From positions 2,976,001 to 3,040,000 of the forward strand of contig OZ017752.1 in the NCBI GenBank assembly GCA_963969365.1: a stretch of 64,000 nt of DNA. The letters are read 5' to 3'. The stretch is from Asterochloris sp. CNOR1 (Eukaryota; Chlorophyta; Trebouxiophyceae; Trebouxiales; Trebouxiaceae). The translations under genes were made by a program, and so were the position numbers. The notes under the pieces were generated by a model that worked only from the letters and a program-made list of their open reading frames with translations, had not been told where the DNA came from and searched no databases. This document shows, piece after piece, positions 34,948-47,196 of this stretch (the stretch's first letter is position 1; each line of letters starts with the position of its first letter).

Positions 34948-35883
34948 ATGGCTAACTTCAACAACTTTGTGGCAGTAAATCCTTGCTATGGTGCAGCAGC
35001 CATATTCAACAACAAACAAGGTAAGCACCGCAGTAGTTGCCAAGCGTAATGAGTTGTCAAGCATGGGTCTGAAGCACTGCCCTGTCATGCACAATGTTTT
35101 CGTTGTACCTGCGGTATTTGGAAAGATATGCATGGCTGCCAGGAATGGTCATTTGGAAAGGGTGAAGGAGCTGAACAACTCCTTACCCGCAGACAAGAAG
35201 ACAGGTGCGATTCCTTGATGACTTGCTCACATCATGATCAGAGGCTCTGATCAGGGGCATGACTCTACTTTGTCATGACTTTTGCAGATGAGGATTATTG
35301 GCGTAGTAGCCAGGTAGCCAGCGCAGCTGCAGCACGAGGGCACCTGCACATCTTACAAAGGCTCAGGGTGCAGGATCCTAAGCTTTGGAATCACAGCTAC
35401 ATAGTCTATCCTGCTACAAAAGCAGGACACCTGCACATCCTGCAATGGCTTCAACAACAGCCCTCTGTCGAGGTCCGAAGCACTCCATTGATGTTAGAAC
35501 GCGAAAATGCTTTCATTGCAGCTGCGGCGTGCGGTCATCTTCACATCATGAGGTGGCTCTATGAAAATGGCTTTCCTTGGAAGCAACAGTATGGCACTCA
35601 GTACATGCAGACTGCAGCTGGTACGGGTGACCTCAGGGCCCTAGAGTGGGCGCAGTGTCAGCATCCTCCATTTGTCATGAATGAGACTATCTGTGGTGCC
35701 AGCGTGTATCTCAGTGTGTTCAAATGGCTGCGCACACGAGATCCTTCTTGTCCTTGGGACGATGTTGTCCGCGACCTTGCACAGAGAGCCATTTTCCTCC
35801 AGGAACATTTGCCTCGTTGCGGACTAACAGGAGATGTGGCTGTCATAGTCGCAGACATGGTCTCTGAAAGTGAAGCGCCTTAG
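34948..35883 (+). CDS. Ankyrin-like repeat protein A (intact copy of a local family)
   Basis: Repeat protein with HLHILQWLQQQ-type units of about 33 residues, a divergent ankyrin-like pattern common in algae and giant-virus hosts; no catalytic domain. Exons 34948-35020, 35115-35204 and 35288-35883 give 252 residues. Seen: MAARNGHLERVKELNNSL, ARGHLHILQRL, AGHLHILQWL, CGHLHIMRWLYENGFPW, TGDLRALEWAQ, and a C-terminus ending VADMVSESEAP. By comparison with two inverted paralogues at 45.3-48.3 kb, the exon 2 acceptor should be CTGCAG; here it is CTGCGG (35109-35114). The intron is open in the exon 2 frame from an ATG at 34988, so an unspliced start is possible. Function unknown. Confidence 0.75.
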
Positions 35884-37145
35884 ATTTAGATTGCCACCAG
35901 CCTTGGTTGCACTTAAGCGTCGCAGGCTGCCGCCCTGCCTTTAATCGAGGTTACCCATTTACATGTGTAAATCTGAGTTCAGCTTGAAAGGACTCTCAAC
36001 TGCAATGAAAACCTACCCAGTGCAAAGCAGCTCACCAACCAATGGCTGTTTGCATGCATATCAGATGTTGTGTCACAGGGTCCCTCGCCGTCCCCCTGTG
36101 CAGGCAATAGGTAGTGAGGGAGCTGCACTTGACTGCAAAGTCAGCATTATCTGTGGAGCTGCTTTCTGCAGGAGGCTGAACCATGCGAAGATGGCAGCAA
36201 TTCCAGCATGTCACATGTCCAACGTTTCACATGGACCTCAGCACGGCATGAACGGGGGGTTCTGCCTTTGCAGCAACAACAGAATCATGAGTGCTGATGA
36301 TGGGTGCAGGGAATGTTGGGCACACTGACTCAACCTACATTTGAGTTATCAGAGGCACTGCAGCATATGCATGGCCCATGCTGCTGGCCCAATATGGGCC
36401 AGACCTCGCTTATGGTGGCGTCCTGTTTCACGCCTATAGTTAGGACCAGCGCATGCCGCCTCACTGCCAGGAGCACCCACGATTGGGTTGATGGGCCCAT
36501 CAGCACCAGCCATACCAGAATTTTTACAAAAGGTGATCCAATAAGACAGACGTGCTGGCACCAGCAGCATTTGGTGTCACAGGCAGCAGCAGCAGCCACA
36601 ACAGAGGGAAGAAATGCAGCACCCGAAGTTATGCAAGCCCTTGATCTGTAGTCATTTGTATCACCTCAAGGGGACATTGCCAGGCAAACATGACAGACGA
36701 CTCCAGCAGCCCTCACTCCTTAAGCCGCTTCAGAATCCCCCTGTGCTTTGACCAGTGAGATTCGCGTAACAGGAGGCGCGTGCGTGTCAGAGTTGGCAAT
36801 CGCAGCACAAGCCGTTCAAAGGGCCGTTCCATTGTTTTTTCAAGGTGGGGCCAAGTCCAAGTCCTCTCACCCACGGCAGGCTTGGGCATCTTAGAGCCTT
36901 TCGAATGCTGGAAGGATGACGAAGCCACAGAGCCCGTACTTTCTGCTGACCCTCATGCAAAGATGCCACAGAAGCTGCATGCATCTGGATCCATGGCTGC
37001 AGCGCTTTCTACAGCCTGTCTACATTGTGCCGCAGTATTCTCTTGCTTGATCAAGTGTACAGTTGGCCTTGCAATTGAGCCACCCACAGATCTGGCCTGC
37101 AGGGGCAACCACATCTTCACCCTCCACAGCTGAGCAGCCAGGATC
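35884..37145. other. Intergenic region between ankyrin-like gene A and the phosphatase
   Basis: About 1.26 kb. The only coding hint is a short minus-strand frame near 36713-36984 (listed separately). Otherwise I see no repeat, RNA gene or clear promoter element. The phosphatase promoter should be at the right end. Confidence 0.45.
36713..36984 (-). CDS. Possible small basic protein (doubtful)
   Basis: A minus-strand frame ends LLLRESHWSKHRGILKRLKE and is unusually Arg/Lys/Trp-rich, with a plausible stop at 36713. It could start at 36928, or begin near 36984 (MHAASVASLHEGQQK) and cross a very short GT-AG interval of about 32 bp. Not recognised; it would be divergent from the phosphatase. The length and unusual intron keep this weak. 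Confidence 0.25.
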
Positions 37146-40100
37146 ATGGCCAGGAACAGCAGAGCTAGCCCACTGGTCCTCCTTGCTAGCCTGGCTTTGT
37201 GCATAGTGCACACTGCAGATGCCCAAGTTGCGGCGCCCGCTCCTTCGCCGAATCTCAACCCTGCCGTCCAGCTGACCACAAACCTCTCCAGCTTTGCCAA
37301 TGGCGTGAACGTCCTTGTCTCCTGGACTGGCGTGCAAAATCCAGGTGGGGCTGAGTGAGGGCTGAGAGCACCTGGCTGATAGGTCACTCTGCAGTGAGAT
37401 GCCTGTGCCTTCAGAATCATCCTGGACACCTTGTGCTGCAGGCCCAGCCGATGCCATTGGACTCATCATGCCCCCAGGTACAATGCTCATGCAGACATGA
37501 TCTTGTGGCTGTACCAACATGGGTGCAGACCTGCCTCCAGAAGCTCAAAAGCTCTGCTTTTGCAGGTGTCCCCCTGAACACAGTTGCTGTGCCCCTCAAG
37601 TACCGCTTCTGTGCCCAGGCAGCCCCCAGCTACCTGACAACAGGCAATGGCACGGCCACGTGAGTGGAGGATGCTGATCTACCCACTCTCAAAAGATGCC
37701 GGCACCAGCTGGCACGGATTACAGCACCCAGGGATGCTTCCAGCAGGGCTGACAGCTGCAGCTGCTGGAGGGTCCTGCAAGCGCGCAGTACACACAGCCT
37801 GCCTCTCTCAGACATCACCCTGCTGGTGCAGTCAGCTAGCTCCATCTGTGCCCCGCCAATTTTGTGCCTGTCTGCACAGCTTGTTGACATAATCTGTGCT
37901 TTGCAGCTTCCGTCTCTTAAACCAGCGGCAAGACGTCCAGTTCTACCTGTTCAGCAATATCACCGCGGCAGGCAACTTCACAGACGGCGCGGTCATTGCA
38001 AAATCTCCAGTGCTTACCCTGACGAACCCCAATGAGCCCACAGGCGGCCACCTGGCGTACACTAACATTAGCGGGTGAGCAACTAATGTTGTGCTTTGCA
38101 TGAAAACCTCCCAAATTATGCAGGAGACAGGCCAGATGAGGCTGACTTAGACGGCAGGGTGCACTGCTGCTGGCTGCTGCTGCTGATGCCCCAGGCGGGT
38201 CCTATGCTGTGATGACACTGTGGAAGGGGGCTTATGGTTTGCTGCATGCACTGCCACCTGACAGTGCCCTGCTTGCCAAGGGGTGCAGCTCCTGGAAAAG
38301 AGCCTGGCGCCTGCAGATGCTCAGAAGAGCATGCTCAGAAGAGCAGGGCCAGCTGTGTCCTGCTCAGAGAGGTGCACTGACTGCAGGGCAAAAGGTCATG
38401 GCAGCCAATGCTTGCCGCCACATGTGCTCTAGTTCGCTATATGCACTTCTATCCTCACCCTGCCAGCCTGTCAGGCAGTTGGGCATGTCTGCAGGCAGAT
38501 CTCTGTGCAGTGGAACAGCAGGGACGCTGGTACACCCACAGTCCAGTACGGCACCACGCCGGCCCTGGGCCAGAGTGCCACTGGGAAGACCTCCAGCTAT
38601 GGTAAGCACTTGGCCTGGTGTACCTCACCAGGCCACAGCCGCTAGGCTGTTCAAAGCATGCATCAGTGGCATGCTGCTCCTGCATGTACTGTTATGCACT
38701 TGACGAGCCTGGCATGGCACACTCCATATTGCAATGTACTAGGCTGACATCATCCGCACTGGTGAGCAGCAGGCCGTCACCCCCCTCTTCTCCAGTCCTG
38801 TGCAGATGTGCTGCAGGCATCTCTGACATGTGTGGCGCCCCCGCAAACACTCACGGCTGGATCAACAGCGGAACTCAGAACAACGTGATCCTGAGCAACC
38901 TGCCGCCCAACACCCTTTTCTACTACAGATTTGGGAGCCCTGGGAAGGTGAGCCTGCAGAGCTTCGTCAGGAAAAGCATTGAGCAGTTGAGCCCACATGA
39001 GATTTTGGATACAGCACGTGCTGGGGGCAAGTTGGGGGAGGGAGCAGATTACAAGGCTATCGCGGTTAATGAACCGCTTATAAGGCTTGCAGCGGAGAAT
39101 GGGGCAAAGCTGAGTGGGGAAAGTTTGTATCCTGCTGCAAAGACATTGACAGCCCGTAATGCTGGCCACCACACTTGGTGCATAGCAAGGCGTCCTTGAA
39201 TGCAAGGGCTGGGACAGGATATACAAATGCATGGCAGCTGCACAGCGCCTCCTGACTGGTCACGCAGGAGTGCTGGTCCTTCATCTTGTCTGGTAGCTGA
39301 AGGCTCAGGCAGCAGCAGGTGCAGGTTCCATGTGTGCGGGACCATGCTGCATGAAGCTGCTTACAAACAGCCCCCTGATGGCTGCAGCCAGAGCAGCAGC
39401 TGCCCTCGCTGTAGGGCTCTGATGTCGCTGCAGAGGCTGGCATGCATGTCTGCCACTGTCTGCCTGAATGCAGCATTGCGGCAGCACAAGAATGCATGGT
39501 GTGCACGTCCTGCCTGCAGAACTTCAGCTTCAGCGCAAATCAGACCTTCACCACGCCCCCACCAGTGGGTCCTACCAGCACCGTGTATGTGCTCGACACT
39601 GCCGACATGGGGCATGCAGAAGTGGACGGCTCCAATGAATGGGAGGATGACCGCCCCCAGAGGTGAGCTGCAGCCATTGCGACTAGGCCAAACCCAAGCT
39701 TGGCTCTTGAGGCTGCTGGTTATGCTTTAGGGACGGCTGCACCCAGAGTGCGCCCGCAGCTGAGGCTGTTGCAGCTGTTGCTGGTGGGCTCTTGACAGCA
39801 ATCAGTGTCGTGCCCCTCTTGAGTGCACACCACGGACTGTCTGCAGAGAACTTCCATTGTCCTTCATCAGGCTGGGCCCCTCCCCAGGCACTGTGAGCCC
39901 TCTTCTGTAGCAGTTCTAGGTATCGAGTAGCGTTGACAGTGCTTTGCGCTTGCTGCTCAGCACCGCTTTGCTGCAGCCGCACTTTGTCTCAGATTTAAAT
40001 GACTCAGTCAGCTCAATAGGATGACTTGGACTGCTGCAGGCTGTACTATGCCCCAGGCAGCATTGGTGGCATCGAGTCCAGTATTGTGAACATGTATGGG

Positions 40101-43100
40101 CAGAATGGCCTTGAGCAAGGAGTTTCTGTGGACATCAATGCCCAGCTCATCAAGGAGCTCACCCACAACCCTCCTCCCAGCCTGCTGTGGATGAATGGCG
40201 ACATCTGCTATGCTGTGAGTTTGTTCTGGGAACAGCTGCAGCATCACTGCACACTAGATTGTTGTCAGTATGACAGTGGGGCAGCTGTACCTGCAGACAG
40301 CGGCTACCTGCTTAGTGCCTGTGATGCCCAGAGCGCTGTGTACGCATTTTGATGTCCCTGCGCATTGGTCTCAAGTAGCACACAGCTGCCAGCCCTTTGA
40401 TTGCTCACGAAGAGGCTGCTGCTCTGCTCAAGGCTGCCAGCCCGGCCACCACAGCTGTGTGCAGTCACTGTGTTTCCTGCTGCATGCAGAGGGGCTTTGA
40501 GACCCAGTGGGACGTCATGCAGGTGTGCACCCCGCTGTTCTCCAGCCTGTGTCCATGTTAGCTTCTGATTGGCATCGCCATGTTTTGCACAAGGCCTGCA
40601 ACCGCAGTACACATGTGTGCGCCTTGCTTCAATGAGGTGCTGTGCGCATCCTGTGTGGGGTGATCACCCTTGGAATCTTGGGTGGAGGCAATTTGAAAGC
40701 TTTCCTGGCGTCTGTTCACCAGAACACACCTGCAGCACATAGCATGTAGTGTTTACTGCCCTAATCACGACACTTGCTGCAGGATGAGTACTCCACAGTC
40801 AGCATGCAAGTCCCCACAATGACAACAGAAGTGAGCTTTGCGGTGCCTGAAGGGCTTTGTGTTGGGAAGAGAATGTGCTTCGAGCAGCCCTCTCCTTGTG
40901 AGTCTCCTCCTCTTACTTGTCCATGACCTGCTCTGCAGGGGAACCATGAGGTGTGCTCTGGCTTTGAAAGGGGCCCACACTCACCCGTGTCTTTCAAGGG
41001 GGCCATACTCTTCCAGACTTTCAGATGGGCTTACTTGTGCCAACAATGCGCTTCAGTGCCAAGCACTCTGCACACCTGCTGGGCGCGCTGTACAGCCTGT
41101 GCTGGCAGCCTTTGTGCCCACTGTGCTGGCAGGCGCACCATGCTTGAGCAGCAGTAATTGCAGGTGCAGTCTTTCTGCCTGCGTGTCACAGCTCAAGAAT
41201 GCCTGCAGACGGACTGGCCCGGCCTGCGCCCTGCTGGCGCCTCTGACCGCTTCAAGAACACAGCCACTGACTCAGGTGCGCGTGTAAAACAGAGGAAGAA
41301 TGAGTGCACCATGTCCAGCCGCAAACTGGGCTAGAACCAACCTGCAAGCCTGCTGAGCCTACCTCGCCCCTGATGTGGATTCTCGAGCTTTGCTGATGCT
41401 GGCAGGCACAGCACACCACCTGAGGAGGTGCCCCCTGTGGCACACACCTGCTGCTTCTGTACCAACCAGGCCTGGGAGGTGCTGCTGTACCTGTCACAGA
41501 AGTTGTCCTTGGACGGTTGCCATCATCTTCGCACTGTGCTGCTACAGGCGGCGAGTGTGGCATCCCCACCTACTCGCGTTTCCAGATGCCCACGTCTACA
41601 TTCCTTGGCTACTGGTACAGCTTCAATCTGGTGGGTCTGTGACGCTGTACCCACTCAACTGGTCTACCTGATGTAGCTGCGATCTGGTGGGGTTTGCAGT
41701 GCATGCCCGTTCGCCTGTCTAGCTGATTGCATCTCGTCTTCCAGGTGGAATGCATTGCTGCCAGAGGCAGCACTCAAGGACTCCTCAGAGAACTGTGTGT
41801 CAGCTTCCTTTCGCTGCCATGCAAATGAATGGTACTGCAGCTTGACAGCATGACCTCTGCTTGCAGGGCCCCATCCACAACATCGCCATCAGCAGCGAGC
41901 TTGACTTCACTGCGGGCTCCCCCCAATTTGACTTTGTCTTTGCCGTGAGTCCCAGCAGCACAGCAATGCACCTGCACCTGAGCCTCAAAAGGGTGCTGGG
42001 GGAGGCACAGCGTGGGGAAGCATTAAGCACTGGCGGTCTGCATGCCTGCTCTGTTGTGTGCAAAGCGGCTGCTGCGTCCTGTGAGAAGCCAGTGCGGCGC
42101 GCCCGACTACTCGATGGCCAGCACCTGCTGCATCTGAAGCCGTACCAGCATGTGGCCCTTCCCTACCTGTATCTATGTGAGCAGTATGTCTGCAGCAATC
42201 AAGGTGCCTCATAAGACATCCTGCTCTGCCCTGCAGGACCTAAAGGCTGTGAACCGCTCTGTGACCCCCTGGTGAGTCATAATTTGTGGAGAAGTTCTGT
42301 ACCTGCAAAGTCTGCTGGATGCTCTGCGCGAATGGCTGGTTTGTGTGACGCCGGAAGCAGCTCCCTGCAAGTGCTGCGCGCATGCTGTGATACCTGCACT
42401 GCTGCAACCAGTAGCAGCTTGCACCACATCTGCCTGGGTCATCAGAGCCTGAGGCATGTAGACCTATGCTGCTGTGCTGCCATCAGCCTGCCAGGCCTCC
42501 CAGCCTGAAGGGCTGATGCACCTGCCACCTGCTGAGGCCCGAAGGCATGCTGCCTGCAGGGTCATTGTGCACTTCCACCGCCCCGCTTACACTTCCACTC
42601 TCGGCTCTGGGGACGTTCAGGAGGCGTCTGACCTGCGCTCAGCCTACGAAGACGTCTTTGTGGAGTACCAGGTCTGGGAACAGAGCTGCTGGGGTCTGAC
42701 ATAGGGCATGCTTGACAGCATGGCATGCATGGCAGCCAGCCTGGCCTCTTCCTGCCTTGACCTGGCATGGCACAGCTGAAGGAATGTCTGTCAACGGTGA
42801 GGCAGCAAAAAAAAAAGAGCTGAGCCCAGCTGGCATGCAATCAGGTTGGCTGCTGTTCAGCCGTCATGCAGGCTGCCTCGCTTCAAGTGCTGGAGGCAGA
42901 CCATACCATGTCCATCTGCTATGCAGGTGGACATGGTGCTGTCAGGACACGTGCACGCCTACCAGCGCACATGTGAGCTGGTTGTCTTGCGGCGCTGCTT
43001 GCGCTCACGCAGTCTGCCAAGCCTTGGCTGCTGGTGTGTGGTGCGAGTGTGTGCCACACCCTCAGCATGGCTGCTGCAGTGATGTGGTCCCATGTCAGGT

Positions 43101-44873
43101 GGTCGTCTGGCAAATTTGCCTGGGGTTATGCCGACTTTCAAGCCTTGGTATGCCGCCCGCCCAGCTTTTGCAGAGATGGGGTCCCCGCCTGATGTCTCGT
43201 GACTTCAGAAACTGCTTGAAGGGGATGCTGCACATTTTTCATGTGCCAGAGGGGTCTGCTCACATCCATACATTCATCTGGCAGCAGCTCAATCTGGCCT
43301 GGTGTGTGAGAGCACACGCTCTTCTTGTCCTGCAGGCCCTGTGTACAAGTCGACGTGCATCCCAGCGGCAGCAGACGGCAGCCAGCGTGCCCCTATCTAC
43401 ATCACCAACGGCAATGCAGGTGAGCAGCCTGTCCTTGCTCAGCGTCACTGAGACGTTGCTCTGAAGCAGGGTTGCCACCATGGTGTTCCAAGCAGCATGG
43501 TTGACGGTATTTTGCCTGCAGCATGGGCAGCTGAGGTGGAGGTCACCAGTCAGGGCCTGACATCACTGCTGTGCTCTACAGTGCCTGCTGTGCATGGCAT
43601 CTGCCCTTTTACGGGACGGACAGGTCGTTTTCCTGCTGTGCTCAAGACTCCTTTTCAAGGGGCAGACAACTGAGGCCTTCTTCCCCTGTGGCGCAGGGCA
43701 GTGGCTGACCTACACTCTGCAGCCCAAGCTGCAGCCATTCATGATGGCCACCTCTCTGGCCCATGGCTACCTTAGGTACACCGTCAACCAGACCACCCTT
43801 GTAGCTCAGGTGAGACACCTTGCCCACCTGTTGACCTGCGCGCCTTGTAGCTCCGGACATGTCCAATGCTCACATATGTCCCATTATGGCAACTAATCAG
43901 CTGGTGGTGGTGCAGCAGCCTGAGCCCAGATTGCATACAGGCAACACACCTGCACAGAGTCAGTGAGCACCTGTCTGGGCTACCTAGACCAGGGTTCCAG
44001 CGGACACTGCTCAAGTGTTCCAGGGCAGTGTCAGTCCCTGGCACTGCTCCTGAGGGACTACCAAAAGGGTGGCTAGCTCAGACACGTTCCTCTGCTATGC
44101 AGATGGTGTCCGAGACAGGCAAAATTTTTGACACATTCCAGCTGACCAAGCCTGTGGGATGGACAAACAATGTGACGAACCAAACTACCTTTGCCACCAA
44201 CTTCCAGTCCACCTATGTCCCGTCAGCAGCTGAGCTGTACGGCTACACAGGCTCCACTGAGGCCGTTGCTGCCATCCTGGCGGTGGTGGCTGCCAACCCT
44301 TCCAACTACACCAGTCTTCAGGTGAGTTGTCTCATTTAGAGGCATGCAACCACGGGAAACAGCAGTCAGGCATGGGCTTTGGATGCCATTGCAGCTGCAT
44401 TGTGAGGCACACGGCATATCCTGCCGCCCATGCATGATCTGGAGCAGGAGCTGTCTCTGTGCTTCGAAGCTGTGGTGTCATTGCTGAACTCACTGTGAAG
44501 CAAAGGTAAAGCCTCCAAATCTGCACTGCAGAATGCGACTTTGGTCCAGGATATCAATGTGCCAGACAACCTTGCCAACACCATCCAGGTGTGCTACCTG
44601 CATTGGCAACCCGCCTGACACCTGCCCTGTCATTGCTTAGGCTGAGCAGCGCTCAACTGGCAGCCACAGCCTGACTTGGGCCTGTGGTGTGTGCAGGTGC
44701 TGGCTCCCACCTTCCCTATCTTCAGCCAGCTGGCCAACAGCAGCAGCCTCACGTCAGAAGCCAAGCTCTTCATAAACCAGGTCCTCATCCCACTTTCCAC
44801 ACTGCTGCCCCAGGTCAATGCAGCCAGCACTACAGCCAACCTGATAGCCCCAGGGCCTGTCTCCTCTGCCTGA
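37146..44873 (+). CDS. Secreted purple acid phosphatase / nucleotide phosphodiesterase-like (plant PAP type)
   Basis: Binuclear metallophosphoesterase, probably secreted or vacuolar, releasing phosphate from organic esters. Exons: 37146-37344, 37442-37477, 37566-37659, 37907-38074, 38495-38601, 38817-38947, 39520-39662, 40040-40214, 40490-40522, 40783-40830, 40939-40950, 41209-41275, 41548-41630, 41867-41944, 42237-42271, 42560-42671, 42927-42972, 43336-43419, 43697-43809, 44103-44321, 44532-44588, 44697-44873; 738 residues, all phases closing. An N-terminal signal peptide (PLVLLASLALCIV then AQV) precedes a fibronectin-like N-domain. All five metal motifs are present: DTADMGH (271-277), GDICY (346-350), GNHE (379-382), VIVHFH (471-476), GHVH (514-517). 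Several N-glycosylation sequons are visible. About 150 extra C-terminal residues, beginning near MVSETGKIFDTF, include a segment rich in Asn/Thr/Ser. The GNHE exon is 12 nt. Confidence 0.93.
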
Positions 44874-45284
44874 TTTCAATTCTTTACACATTGCACAGCC
44901 AAACCAAGGCCTCCACCGTAAAGTATTGCTTGTGATAACCTTTGTGATTGTGCAACATGAAGTACACTCAGTCTACTGACAGTTGTGCCACCATGTGCAA
45001 AGCCTGGTCCCAGATCATGCCAGCAGCATGGCCATGCTGCATGGCCTCAGGGCGCCCTACTCCCCACATGTGCACTTGTCTTCAGCAGCACCTACAGGTG
45101 GCATATGGAAGGCATGCATCGATCATCCTTCATAGAGGCTCTTTATAGAGACCGAGGAGCATCCTTCAAAATGAAGCAAGCTGATTTCAGACCCGCATAT
45201 GTGATATGGTAATCTCAAGGGAAGGGCAGGCCAGCAGCGTTGCAACACTCAAATGAAGCCAAGGCTGATGGCAATCTATATATT
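44874..45284. other. Convergent 3' region, phosphatase and ankyrin-like B
   Basis: About 410 bp after the phosphatase stop. There is one AT-richer stretch (GTAAAGTATTGC near 44918) and no coding signature. Confidence 0.45.
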
Positions 45285-46447
45285 CATGTCTTTCAAGCTC
45301 GCAGACCATGTCTGTAATTAAAAACAGCCAATTCACCTGTCAGCCCGCGACGCATCAGATGTTGCTGAATGAAGATGGCTCCCTGAGCAAAGTTCCAGTC
45401 AACAGCAGTCCAAGGACAAGGAGGATCTCGTGTGCGCAGCCTTTAGAACACACCAAGATACACGCTGGCTGCACAGATAGTCTCATGACATGACGAATGG
45501 AGGATGCTGACACTGTACCCTGAGGTCACCCACTTCAGCTGCAACCCGCATGTACTAAGCGCCATACTGTTGCTTCCAGTGAAAGCCATTCTCGTGAAGC
45601 CACTCATGATGTGAAGATGACGAGAGTCCGCAGCTGCACAGAAGGGATCAATTGCCTTATATGGCGGCGGGTCCCAAGGGCATGGCGGATCTTGCTCCCT
45701 GAGCCACTGTATGATGTGCAAGTGGCCACTGCTTGCAGCCTGCATGTACGCCTTAATGGACCATTTGCATTGCGGGTCTTGCTCCCTCAGCCACTGTATG
45801 ATGTGCAAGTGACCATTGCCCGCACCGTCTTCCAAGGTAAAAGACCAAGTGCCACTCGAAAGCATGCTCATCATCTGCAAACAGAGACTTCTCAGGCGAG
45901 GCACAACACCAGTGTGTTTCAAGACCAACGCAGTGCCTCGCACCTTGAAAGAGGGCTGTTGTTGAAGCCATTGCAGGATGTGCAATTGTCCTGCGGTTCC
46001 AGCACAATAGAGTATGTATTCGTCATCCAAACACTCAGACTTCTGCTCCCTGATCCATTTGAAAACGTGCAGGTGTCCTAAAGCTGCAGCTTCGCTGCCT
46101 ACTTGCATAGCATAATCCTCACCTGCAGAGTCATGCGAAAGCAGAGTCATGCCTCAGAAGTGAGCATGCCATCAAGACATCAAGCACCTGTCTCCTCGTC
46201 TGCAAGCAAGGAGCTGTACAGCTCCTCCATCCTTTCCAGCTGACCCTCCATGGCGGCCTTCTCCATCTGTCTGAACACTGCAGGTACAGTTGAATCGATG
46301 TGCGTGACAGGGTGGTGCTTCAAATTCATGCCTGACAACTACTTGGCAACTGCTGCGGTGCTTACCTTGTTCATTGATCTCACTGGTGGCTTCGTCACTC
46401 ATGGCTTTACTGCACAGCAACAGAGCTGCTGTGAAGTTTGCCAACAT
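45285..46447 (-). pseudogene. Ankyrin-like repeat paralogue B (decayed)
   Basis: Inverted paralogue of gene A. Exon 1 (46447-46366, MLANFTAALLLCSKAMSDEA), exon 2 (46277-46188, VFRQMEKAAMEGQLERMEEL) and the first part of exon 3 (46122 onward) are intact, with good TGCAG acceptors and units such as GHLHVFKWIREQ, GQLHILQWLQQQ and GHLHIIQWLREQ. After HLHIM the frame slips by one base relative to gene A, and the encoded sequence turns into SGFTRMAFTGSNSM. Homology to gene A continues in another frame to about 45285. It might encode a truncated protein ending near 45443. Confidence 0.7.
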
Positions 46448-47196
46448 GTATAGCAGCCAAAAATCAAGCTGTGATCCTTGCAATCTCTCGCAGGTGGGCA
46501 GAGTGTGCTGGGTACGTGTAGCAGCACCGTGCAATAGGAGATGTCTCAGAGGTACAGGGCCTCTTTCGGCTGGGCTCTGGCCATGCTGCAGGTCAATGCC
46601 TCAGGAGTGCTGGCACCCTTAGATCTGATGACTGCATGAGTTCTCCGAGGAGCAGGTCCTCACAAAGCCTCTTTTGCTGGGCTCTGGCCATGCTGCAGGT
46701 CAATGCCTCAGGAGTGCTGGCATCTCTAGAATCTAGCAGATGCATGGACGCAGGCTAAGTAGCAGGTGTTCGGGTCAGGCAAATAATGAAAACAAAGCTT
46801 AGAAAGGAAAGCTGTGACAGCAGCCTTTATTCCCTGAGGCCAAATGCTTGGTGGGTCCGACCTCTTCTGTAGCAGCGCAACCTATCAGGCACATGGGCCT
46901 GGTATGAGCCTTAAACATCATTTGGAGCACCACCCGGTAGCAGAGTGTGCAGTCTAGGGACCCTGTGATATAGCAGAATCTGTGCGTGCATGCAAGCAAA
47001 TGCTCGTTGGTGAGCTGTGTTGCACTGTGAGACAAAAGGTTAGGTACGCTTGACAATTAATTGTCAGGATGCTCAATATTGAGCATCCTGTCAAGCTGTT
47101 GTTTAAGAACTGCACGTTTGACACCGAAAGGGAATGGCAGGCCAGCAGCTTTGCAGCGCTGAGATGCAGCCAAGGCTCATCACAACTGTATAGTAG
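46448..47196. promoter_or_regulatory. Region between the two decayed ankyrin-like paralogues, with shared upstream element
   Basis: About 750 bp. Two copies of the family upstream element lie at about 46552-46625 and 46660-46735 (minus orientation, that is, upstream of B). The rest, up to the 3' end of paralogue C, shows no gene. An inverted repeat sits at about 47057-47093: CAGGATGCTCAATATTGAGCATCCTG is a near-perfect palindrome, possibly a terminator-like hairpin or recombination relic. Confidence 0.55.

Noticed and set aside
42806-42815. Run of adenines inside a phosphatase intron
   Set aside because: Considered as a retroposon tail, but there is no element body or target-site duplication beside it.
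42712-43464. Plus-strand open frame of 250 codons within the phosphatase gene
   Set aside because: Mostly intron in another frame; the conserved exons with GHVH and YITNGNA use different frames.
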